DNA from: Chitinophagaceae bacterium
GTDB lineage: Bacteria; Bacteroidota; Bacteroidia; Chitinophagales; Chitinophagaceae
NCBI GenBank assembly: GCA_020846105.1
Contig: JADLEN010000184.1
Location: forward strand, 1 to 5,153
Reading direction: 5' to 3'
Length of the DNA: 5,153 nucleotides
Shown here: positions 1 to 5,153 of the stretch, in pieces
How the letters are laid out: every line of letters starts with the position of its first letter
Position numbering within the stretch: the first letter of the stretch is position 1
The notes under the pieces: model-generated
Told to the model about the DNA's origin: nothing
What the model saw: only the letters and a program-made list of their open reading frames with translations
Databases searched by the model: none
Position numbers and translations under genes: made by a program

Positions 1-1
1 A

Positions 2-847
2 ACTTTTGAAGACATAATATCGGCAGCCGAAAACGAAAAAGAAGGCATGCTGAACCTTACGATAGTGGGTGCAGGCCCCACGGGCGTAGAGCTAGCAGGG
101 GCTTTTGCCGAAATCAAAAACACGATTCTGCCCAAAGATTATCCGGGTATTAATTTTTCAGACTTTAGCATCAACCTTATAGAAGGCAGCAAGCACACGC
201 TCAATAGCATGAGTGCCTATGCCAAGAAATATTCGAAAACCTATTTAGAAAAAATGGGGGTACAGGTAATCACAGAGACTTTTGTAAAAAAATATGATGG
301 CAACACTCTAGAACTTAGTAATGGCGCAGTAATAAAATCGAAAACAGTAATTTGGGCAGCGGGGGTCATTGGCAATACTATTGAGGGGTTGCCCGAAAAT
401 AGCAGCACCTTTGGCAACAGACTAAAAGTAAATAGAACCAACCTAATAGAAGGAACTCAAAACATTTTTGCCCTTGGCGACATTGCCTATATGGAAACCG
501 AGCAATACCCAAAAGGGCATCCACAATTGGCTAATGTGGCGATAAACCAAGCAAAGAATTTGGCCAAGAATCTGAAACGCATGCATAGCGGCAAAGAAAC
601 TATTGACTACGAATACAATGACCTTGGCTCTATGGCCACCATCGGCCGAAACAAGGCGGTGGTAGACCTTCCAAAGTTTTCCTTTAAGGGATATCTGGCT
701 TGGGTGGTGTGGATGTTTTTGCACCTGATGCTCATCTTGAGTGTAAGAAATAAGCTGGTGATTTTTATCAATTGGGCTTGGGCCTACATCACCAAAGACA
801 CTTCGTTGCGCCTAATACTATCGCCCCAAAAAAAGCAAACAAAATAA
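2..847 (+). CDS. ndh: Type II NADH:quinone oxidoreductase (NDH-2), 5'-partial
   Basis: This flavoprotein oxidises NADH and passes the electrons through FAD to membrane quinone (probably menaquinone here) without pumping protons. It acts on the inner face of the cytoplasmic membrane. The frame is open to the left edge, so 281 C-terminal residues are visible. The family is usually about 420-440 residues, so the first FAD-binding Rossmann motif lies outside the window. Visible in fragment numbering: the NADH-binding glycine motif GAGPTGVE at 23-30; an acidic residue at about 61 (LIEG), the usual ribose-binding position that favours NADH over NADPH; TVIWAAGV at 115-122; the FAD-contacting FALGD at 156-160; and PQLANVAINQ at 174-183. 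The C-terminal part, about 228-266 (YLAWVVWMFLHL, then NWAWAYITKD), is the hydrophobic/amphipathic membrane anchor typical of NDH-2. An internal ATG at 47 is not the start, because family-like sequence continues upstream. The gene ends with TAA, convergent to the next gene. The family call is firm; the quinone type is inferred. Confidence 0.93.
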   Translation, partial: TFEDIISAAENEKEGMLNLTIVGAGPTGVELAGAFAEIKNTILPKDYPGINFSDFSINLIEGSKHTLNSMSAYAKKYSKTYLEKMGVQVITETFVKKYDGNTLELSNGAVIKSKTVIWAAGVIGNTIEGLPENSSTFGNRLKVNRTNLIEGTQNIFALGDIAYMETEQYPKGHPQLANVAINQAKNLAKNLKRMHSGKETIDYEYNDLGSMATIGRNKAVVDLPKFSFKGYLAWVVWMFLHLMLILSVRNKLVIFINWAWAYITKDTSLRLILSPQKKQTK

Positions 848-1043
848 GCACTGAGCTGCCTACAATACGAAGCCCAATAGCATTACCCAATGCCTCAGCT
901 GCGCCAGACAACAGCACCCGCCTGCGCCGAAAAGGAACGTTCGGACAGGGATAACCATTTGCCCATTTTTATTCTAAGGCAAAAGATAGCATTGGATGGT
1001 TGGACACTCAAAACCAGATTGTAAGACGAAAGCTTAATCGCCC
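848..1043. other. Convergent intergenic region with GC-rich patch
   Basis: No gene is recognised between the NADH dehydrogenase stop and the opposing terminator. Bases 848-950 are about 58% GC by hand count, whereas 951-1033 drop to roughly 40%, so the patch is unlike an ordinary AT-rich spacer. It can form short stems: GCATT/AATGC at 880-884 and 889-893 with a four-base loop, CTGAG/CTCAG at 851-855 and 894-898 around it, and CCGAA/TTCGG at 927-931 and 940-944. None is followed by a T run, so it is not an obvious terminator for the NADH dehydrogenase. On the minus strand one frame is open for about 56 codons (ending inside the neighbouring gene) with a hydrophobic run but no plausible start codon. 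It could be a dispersed repeat, a gene remnant or a small structured RNA; none is shown. Confidence 0.35.
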
Positions 1044-1085
1044 AAAATAAAAAAAAGGCACACTGGATGGAGCAGTGTACCTTTT
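1044..1085 (-). terminator. Rho-independent terminator after the repeat protein gene
   Basis: On the minus strand a 12-bp stem (arms at 1074-1085 and 1053-1064, one G-T wobble, otherwise perfect) closes a nine-base loop. Its 3' arm runs into a tract of eight T, then A, then four T (1056 down to 1044). It lies about 30 bases past the TAG stop of the repeat protein gene, the usual place for an intrinsic terminator. On the plus strand the wobble becomes a C-A mismatch and the stem is followed by only a short T run and then G residues, so it should work poorly for the convergent NADH dehydrogenase transcript. Confidence 0.82.
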
Positions 1086-1115
1086 GGGGTCAAACAAAAA
1101 AGAAAGGATTTGTTG

Positions 1116-2759
1116 CTATTGTTTTGTAAATGTACTGTACCATATTTGGCTGCCACCTTGCTGACCAAGACGCAAGTGGTAGCCTGCTGCTGGCCAATTT
1201 GCGGTAGTGATTTGGTGCACTTGCGCGGTGCCAATAATGTTGACACTTTGTTGCAATATAGTCTGCCCCAAGCTGTTGCTTATTTGCAACTGATACTGAC
1301 CCATGGGCATTTTACTGAGGTCGATATTGTATTGCTCACTGCAAGGATTGGGATAGCAGATTATACTGTTTTTTTGTAAGTGCATTCGGCTTATGACGGT
1401 GGCAGTGGTATCGGCAGTGGCGAGCTTCCATAGCTCAAAACCACTGATGGTGTCGGTGCCCGAATAGTAAATGTCGGTGCCGATAACGGTAAGGTTGCCT
1501 GCATCGTGGCCTGTGGGGCCAGGTATAAAATCGCTGAGCATTCGGGTGCCCGTATCGCTGCCATCACTCACCCAAAACTCGTGCCCGTGTGTGCCATCGT
1601 CGAGCGAAAAGTACATTTTGCCGTTGCATACCACTGCTTCTTGGTAATATGCAGAGCCTGTAGGATTAATGTCTTTGAGCATATTGGTACCCGCGCTAGT
1701 GCCATCGCTTTCCCATATTTCGAAACCATCAACGCCATTGTTGGCGCTAAAATAAAGCTTGCCGTGGTAGGGTAGATATTTGCTGCTAATTGATGGGCCC
1801 GATGCCGAACCAGGGTTTATATCTTTGACCAGCTGAGTGCCTGCGGTAGTGCCATCGCTCACCCATAGCTCAAGGCCTTCGGTAGGCGTATTGGCTAAAA
1901 AAAATAGTTGGCTACCCACTGTTGTGAAATTTTGTGCAGTACCGTGACCAAATGGCGTAGGGTTGAGGTCTTTGAGCAAATATGTGCCTGCATCTGTGCC
2001 GTCGCTCACCCACAGTTCATTGCCATCTGCACCATTGTTGGCATTGAAATAGAATTTAGAACCAAGCTTCGCTATTTCGGAATAGATACCTATCGGAAAG
2101 GCATCGCCCGAAGGGTTTATTTCTTTTACTTTGGTAACGGTGGCTGTGGCATTGTCGATAGTGTAAAGTTCTTTGCCACCGCTACTGCCTTTGGCCATAA
2201 ACATAAGGGTGTTAGCATCTAAAGCTACCATAGAATATACATCGGAATAGCCAAGAATTATTTTGGTATTGGCAGTAGTGCCATCGCTTTGGCAAAGCAT
2301 TCTTTGGGTGCCGCTCAGCACATTGAAATATACATAGCTGCCTACTTCGGTAAAATTGAATGGCTTGGAGCCTGTGCTGCCTGTGGCAATGTTCTTGAGC
2401 ATCTGTGTGCCCGCGGCTGTGCCATCGGTGTACCAAGGCTCTATCCCGTTCACACCATCGTCTGCTTGGAAATAGATACGACTACCTATTACCGCTAAAC
2501 TATAGGGCGTACTACTGGTTTTTCCTGGGTAAATGTCTTTGAGGATGTGCGTGCCTGCCGCTGTGCCGTCGCTTGTCCAAAGTTCTTTGCCATTGGTGCT
2601 CGTATCGTGCCCCATATAGTACATATTGCTACCCAAAAGGGTGATGTAAGCAGGCCCCGAGCCCCAAGGACCGGGCACAGCGTCTACCACCATTAGTTGT
2701 GCATTGGCTGCAGTAGCAAAGGATAGTGCAAGGCCAAGAATTGTCATTGTTTTTTTCAT
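1116..2759 (-). CDS. Secreted ELW/SDGT repeat protein with T9SS sorting domain
   Basis: The 547-residue protein is predicted to be exported by Sec and then released to, or anchored on, the cell surface by the type IX secretion system. Residues 1-20 form a signal peptide (basic MKK, hydrophobic core, A-N-A cleavage site before Q21). Residues about 35-444 consist of eight repeats of about 48 residues plus a final half repeat, with the pattern GxxxYF-(A/S)NxGxxG-ELWxSDGTxAGTxLLKDINPG. DGT motifs lie near 64, 112, 159, 253, 302, 352 and 399; the fourth copy (near 202) has lost it. Residues about 466-547 are a type A sorting domain: YPNP at 469-472, YQLQISNSLGQ at about 489-499, and the terminal FTKQ. 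The ATG at 2759 is chosen because it gives the basic signal-peptide start; M5 would lose it. The upstream leader is AT-rich without a clear Shine-Dalgarno site. The repeats suggest a beta-propeller adhesin or binding protein, but the ligand cannot be told. No catalytic motif was recognised. Confidence 0.9.
   Translation of the reverse strand: MKKTMTILGLALSFATAANAQLMVVDAVPGPWGSGPAYITLLGSNMYYMGHDTSTNGKELWTSDGTAAGTHILKDIYPGKTSSTPYSLAVIGSRIYFQADDGVNGIEPWYTDGTAAGTQMLKNIATGSTGSKPFNFTEVGSYVYFNVLSGTQRMLCQSDGTTANTKIILGYSDVYSMVALDANTLMFMAKGSSGGKELYTIDNATATVTKVKEINPSGDAFPIGIYSEIAKLGSKFYFNANNGADGNELWVSDGTDAGTYLLKDLNPTPFGHGTAQNFTTVGSQLFFLANTPTEGLELWVSDGTTAGTQLVKDINPGSASGPSISSKYLPYHGKLYFSANNGVDGFEIWESDGTSAGTNMLKDINPTGSAYYQEAVVCNGKMYFSLDDGTHGHEFWVSDGSDTGTRMLSDFIPGPTGHDAGNLTVIGTDIYYSGTDTISGFELWKLATADTTATVISRMHLQKNSIICYPNPCSEQYNIDLSKMPMGQYQLQISNSLGQTILQQSVNIIGTAQVHQITTANWPAAGYHLRLGQQGGSQIWYSTFTKQ
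1119..1364 (-). other. T9SS type A C-terminal sorting domain (coding segment)
   Basis: This segment encodes the last ~80 residues of the repeat protein. It shows the three conserved blocks of the type A sorting signal in order: YPNP after a short variable linker, a central G-x-Y-x-L-x-I-x-x-x-x-G block followed by a second strand, and a final G-Y-x-L-x-L plus a short terminal strand ending in a basic residue. In known T9SS substrates this domain directs passage across the outer membrane and is then usually cleaved. No T9SS machinery gene lies in the window. Confidence 0.85.
1428..2657 (-). repeat. In-frame array of about 147-base coding repeats (8.5 copies)
   Basis: The repeats are visible at DNA level on the plus strand as recurring cores such as GTGCCATCGCT and GTGCCGTCGCT, near 1550, 1693, 1839, 1987, 2278, 2417 and 2560. 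They encode the SDGTxAGT motifs at spacings of 43 to 51 residues. Units 5, 6 and 7 are the closest to each other. Units 3 and 4 have diverged: unit 3 has MLCQSDGT and unit 4 has ELYTIDNA. The array ends with an ELW half unit that lacks SDGT, which is what a circularly closed propeller would show. The repeats stay in frame and vary in length, so this is a protein repeat array and not a CRISPR or a mobile element. Confidence 0.88.
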
Positions 2760-2834
2760 AAAAGGATATTTGAATGGTTTTTAATAATTGAAGATTTTAG
2801 ATGCACGATTAGTCTCATTGTGCGGAGAGGAAGC

Positions 2835-3671
2835 CTACAGCACTTCGCTAATACGCAGGTTGGCCATATAGATAGCACCTTCTGCTACTTCATTGGCAAA
2901 AAGCAGACTATAGGGCATTCCTACTTGGAAGGCTCTTGGCAAATCCCACACTTTGTCGTTGTCGGTATATACTTTCATTTGGCTGCCTTGCTTGATAATG
3001 GTCACCGTGATGGGGTCGTTGGCGGCTCTGATAAGGTTGTTGTCGTTTGCTGTTTTGCCACCTACTGCATCGATAACCGAATAGGTGCTGAGGATGTTTT
3101 TATCCCAAGGATGAACATCTACGATGGTTTGGTTGCTAGCACTCGAACCTTGGATATAACCCAAGCGATTTTTCAAGCTTTTTACAAATACTGTCTGAAT
3201 GCCCGTACCATTTAGAAAGTAATTTTCCGAAACATAGAGCTCGTATTGAATGATAAAATTTTCGGGAAGGATATTGAAGTCTTCGGGGAAATAAACGCCT
3301 TGTTTCGAAAGTTGCAACCACTTGTCTTCACTGCCATAGATGGTGGTGATTTCGCCGCCCGAATTTGTATTCCAATTGCTAGGGAAAGCACCTACTTTGG
3401 TGTCATTAAAATCATTAGCGAATACCAGCTTTGCAGGAGGCAAAACGAGCTTGGTGGCATTTACAAAATGAGTAGCGCCACTGCCTTTAGCCACATCGCT
3501 ACTGTTGTTATTGCTATTCGTTTTTGTTACGCGTCCTTCAATTTTATCCAGACCATTATCAACAGCTCTGGAAAAACGTTTGCCCAAATTTATTTGTGCA
3601 AATGAAGATTGCCCTATCAGTAATATGGCTACGAATAGGCTACATTTTTTAAGGAGTATTGCACTGCTCAT
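2835..3671 (-). CDS. Secreted OmpA-family-like N-terminal module without OmpA domain
   Basis: This is a predicted exported protein of 278 residues. Residues 1-25 form a signal peptide (two lysines, hydrophobic SLFVAILLIG, cleavage after SSFA). Next come a basic amphipathic stretch (LGKRFSRAVDNGLDKIEG, about 28-46) and an Asn/Ser-rich linker (about 51-58). The main domain, about 77-278, begins LPPAKLVFANDF, continues with FPSNWNTNSGGEI and KWLQL, and ends IYMANLRISE. From memory of the family, this order matches the region between signal peptide and OmpA domain in many Bacteroidota OmpA-family proteins, probably a concanavalin/LamG-like beta sandwich. The peptidoglycan-binding OmpA domain is absent: a TAG stop follows directly and the next gene begins 75 bases on. 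The ATG at 3671 is preferred to a TTG at 3695, which would only add a hydrophilic tail; the preceding bases are A-rich (GAAAAGAT). No enzyme motif was seen. The secretion call is firm; the family link rests on recognition only. Confidence 0.8.
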   Translation of the reverse strand: MSSAILLKKCSLFVAILLIGQSSFAQINLGKRFSRAVDNGLDKIEGRVTKTNSNNNSSDVAKGSGATHFVNATKLVLPPAKLVFANDFNDTKVGAFPSNWNTNSGGEITTIYGSEDKWLQLSKQGVYFPEDFNILPENFIIQYELYVSENYFLNGTGIQTVFVKSLKNRLGYIQGSSASNQTIVDVHPWDKNILSTYSVIDAVGGKTANDNNLIRAANDPITVTIIKQGSQMKVYTDNDKVWDLPRAFQVGMPYSLLFANEVAEGAIYMANLRISEVL

Positions 3672-3730
3672 ATCTTTTCTTTTTTGTTGGTACAAAGGTC
3701 TTGCGAACCTTAAAAGAATGTATGAGCAGT
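3663..3730 (-). promoter_or_regulatory. Inverted repeat able to bury the start codon of the secreted protein
   Basis: Bases 3721-3730 and 3663-3672 are perfect 10-bp inverted complements. In the minus-strand transcript the upstream arm ACTGCTCATA could pair with TATGAGCAGT, which contains the ATG and codons 2 and 3 of the downstream gene. The 48-base loop holds a second small stem (AAGGT/ACCTT, 3707-3711 and 3695-3699) and an A-rich stretch just before the ATG. If transcription starts upstream of 3730, or reads through from the kinase gene, this could reduce translation. A 10-bp repeat of this kind is not rare by chance in 5 kb; its placement exactly over the start codon is what draws attention. 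Confidence 0.35.
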
Positions 3731-3773
3731 AACCCTCAAATTGAGAAATAGGGGAAAACCACTAGAAGGGATT

Positions 3774-5153
3774 TTATTTTTTTTGCAAAGCAATATGCAA
3801 CACTGCACTGGTACCGCTGCCTTCTTTCGAGTCGATATCAAAGACGCCCCCAAGCGATTTTAATCGTTCGCGAATGCTGAACAGGCCCTGACTATCTTGG
3901 TCGGCAATGGCCGAAAAGCCTTTACCATTATCGCTCACTTTTACGCAGAGCGTATCTTCTTCATTGCTGAATAAAATAGTGGCTTTGCTTGCCTGCGCGT
4001 GTTTGATAATATTGTTGGTGAGCTCTTGAATAATTCTGAAAAGCATCAGTTGTGTTTGCTTATTCAGCATCAATTCCGCTTGCAATTCGTCTATTACCAT
4101 CACCTCTATAATGCCCGTAACATTAAGGTCTCTAGCAAATTGCTGAATAGCTGCGATGAGCCCTTCTTGCTGCAAGGTTATGGGCAAAAGGTTGTGGGCA
4201 ATCCGGCGCACATCACTATGGGTATTGTCCAAAATAGTAGCAATCTTATCGTATTGTACTTGCTTTTTTTCTTCGGGCAAGTGCGGGATAGATTGCAAAT
4301 TGAGCTTTGCTGCGCCCAGCATTGCCGCCACACCGTCGTGCAATTCTTGCGAAATACGGTTGCGTTCGCGCTCTTCGCCATTCATCCAGGCTTTGAGCAC
4401 GGCAATTTCTTTTTCTTGCGCTAGCTTTTTCAGCTTTGCCTTTTGAGCCCTACGGTATTGCACCCAAAAGATAATGAGCCCCAATGCTAAAATAATACCT
4501 GCAAGTATCGATTGGCGTATTTGTGCATTCTTTTTCAGCAGTAGCAATTCTTTTTCTGCTATAAGTTTTTCCTTCTTTTCTGTCTCGTATTTGGTGTTGA
4601 GTTCGCTTACTATCTTTCTGTTTTCAGATGATAGCAGCGAGTCGTGCAGCTGCACATAGCTTGCCAAATTGGTGGCGGCTAGTGGGTAGTTTTTGAGCCC
4701 AAGCGCTGCCAAGCCTATGCCGCGTTGCGACTGATTATAGCCACTGACATCTTCCATTTCTTGCTGAATGGGCAATGCTTCTTGGAAGTTTTTAAGGGCT
4801 TCTTGGTAATGCCCTTTCGAGAGCAAAACATTGCCCAATACCTGTTGCGCACTCGCTTGCAAATCTATACGGTCATTGGCTTTGGCAAGTTTTATAGCTT
4901 CTGTGATGAAATAAACTGCGCTATCGAGTTTGTTGTTTTTTTCCATACAAGCGCCCACTATATAGTTGCCCATAATTTCGGAATTGATGTAGGAAAATTC
5001 TTTGCCGAGGTCGATAGCCATTCTGCCCCAAATCAAAGCAGAATCATTTTGTCTGTTATCATAATAAACAGTTGCTAAATTGGAGGCAATTTTGGAACGG
5101 TGAGTAGTGATGTTTAATTTCTTCAACTCGCGGTAAGCATAAAGGTTGTATTC
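3774..5153 (-). CDS. TPR sensor histidine kinase, HisKA_3/HATPase type, 5'-partial
   Basis: This is a membrane sensor kinase of the NarL/NarX-like class. On a signal it should autophosphorylate a histidine and pass the phosphate to a LuxR/NarL-type response regulator. The visible 459 residues run in frame off the right edge, so the true start and any signal peptide are outside the window; a TTG at 5126 is not a credible start because TPR-like sequence continues before it. In fragment numbering: about four TPR units at about 18-170; a coiled coil at about 178-210; one membrane helix at about 216-231 (ILAGIILALGLIIFWV); a second coiled coil; the HisKA_3 H-box ERNRISQELHDGV at 262-274, with His272 as the likely phosphoacceptor; the ATPase N-box QELTNNIIKHA (Glu377, Asn381); the G1 box SDNGKGF at 407-413; GLFSIRER at 423-430; and the GSGT box at 445-448. 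All key residues are present. The TPR part probably faces the periplasm. No response regulator is visible. Confidence 0.93.
   Translation of the reverse strand, partial: EYNLYAYRELKKLNITTHRSKIASNLATVYYDNRQNDSALIWGRMAIDLGKEFSYINSEIMGNYIVGACMEKNNKLDSAVYFITEAIKLAKANDRIDLQASAQQVLGNVLLSKGHYQEALKNFQEALPIQQEMEDVSGYNQSQRGIGLAALGLKNYPLAATNLASYVQLHDSLLSSENRKIVSELNTKYETEKKEKLIAEKELLLLKKNAQIRQSILAGIILALGLIIFWVQYRRAQKAKLKKLAQEKEIAVLKAWMNGEERERNRISQELHDGVAAMLGAAKLNLQSIPHLPEEKKQVQYDKIATILDNTHSDVRRIAHNLLPITLQQEGLIAAIQQFARDLNVTGIIEVMVIDELQAELMLNKQTQLMLFRIIQELTNNIIKHAQASKATILFSNEEDTLCVKVSDNGKGFSAIADQDSQGLFSIRERLKSLGGVFDIDSKEGSGTSAVLHIALQKK

Noticed and set aside
772..954. Plus-strand open frame of 60 codons overlapping the end of the NADH dehydrogenase
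   Set aside because: Its first part overlaps the well-supported dehydrogenase in another frame and the rest lies in the GC-rich patch. No ribosome binding site or recognisable protein feature.
1110..2498. Several plus-strand open frames antisense to the repeat protein (for example 1506-1775 and 1908-2222)
   Set aside because: They mirror the repeated coding DNA of the opposite strand, are rich in Cys/His/Ile from antisense codons, and have no signals of their own.
1428..2657. Regular spaced repeats as a possible CRISPR or tandem mobile repeat
   Set aside because: The units are about 147 bases, diverged, in frame, and encode a coherent protein repeat; there are no short identical repeats with unique spacers.
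2760..2834. Terminator or promoter in the 75-base gap before the repeat protein gene
   Set aside because: Only a 4-bp GCAC/GTGC stem without a T run, and no good TAnnTTTG box; nothing can be supported.
3672..3695. Upstream TTG start for the secreted protein gene
   Set aside because: An ATG eight codons downstream gives a normal signal peptide, while the extension adds only YQQKRKD; a TTG start is not needed.
3735..3745. Palindrome CTCAAATTGAG between the kinase and the secreted protein gene, as operator or terminator
   Set aside because: Only 5 bp per arm with a single central base, no T run, and no second copy in the window.
3696..3773. Bacteroidota-type promoter (TTTG and TAnnTTTG) upstream of the secreted protein gene
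   Set aside because: Only imperfect -7-like matches (TCAATTTG, GACCTTTG) and no TTTG at the proper distance upstream, so no promoter is called.
3999..4446. Plus-strand open frames antisense to the kinase domain
   Set aside because: The minus-strand frame contains the complete H, N and G boxes of a histidine kinase, so the opposite frames are shadows.

Overview
The window looks like chromosomal DNA from a member of the Bacteroidota, probably a Chitinophagales/Sphingobacteriales-type lineage. The grounds are a type IX secretion (T9SS) C-terminal sorting domain, a TPR-containing NarL-type histidine kinase of the architecture common in that phylum, an OmpA-family-like N-terminal module typical of these bacteria, A-rich leaders without strong Shine-Dalgarno sequences, and moderate GC. 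The exact genus cannot be read from the sequence.

Layout: bases 2-847 (+) hold the C-terminal two thirds of a type II NADH:quinone oxidoreductase, cut by the left edge. Bases 848-1115 are a convergent intergenic region. It contains a GC-rich, unexplained patch next to the NADH dehydrogenase and a strong rho-independent terminator (about 1044-1085) serving the minus strand. The rest of the window is three co-directional minus-strand genes, given here in transcription order. First is a sensor histidine kinase (5153-3774), 5' end outside the window. Second is a secreted protein of about 278 residues resembling the N-terminal part of Bacteroidota OmpA-family proteins but without the OmpA domain (3671-2835). 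Third is a 547-residue T9SS-exported protein built of eight and a half ELW-SDGT-AGT repeats (2759-1116).

The NADH dehydrogenase is a housekeeping respiratory enzyme. The minus-strand genes concern envelope sensing and the cell surface. Their gaps are 102 and 75 bases, and the only convincing terminator lies after the last one, so co-transcription is possible but not shown. No mobile element, CRISPR array, tRNA or rRNA was seen. No clearly new system is present. The best leads are an inverted repeat that would bury the start codon of the middle gene, the GC-rich intergenic patch, the OmpA-less protein and the propeller-like repeat protein.
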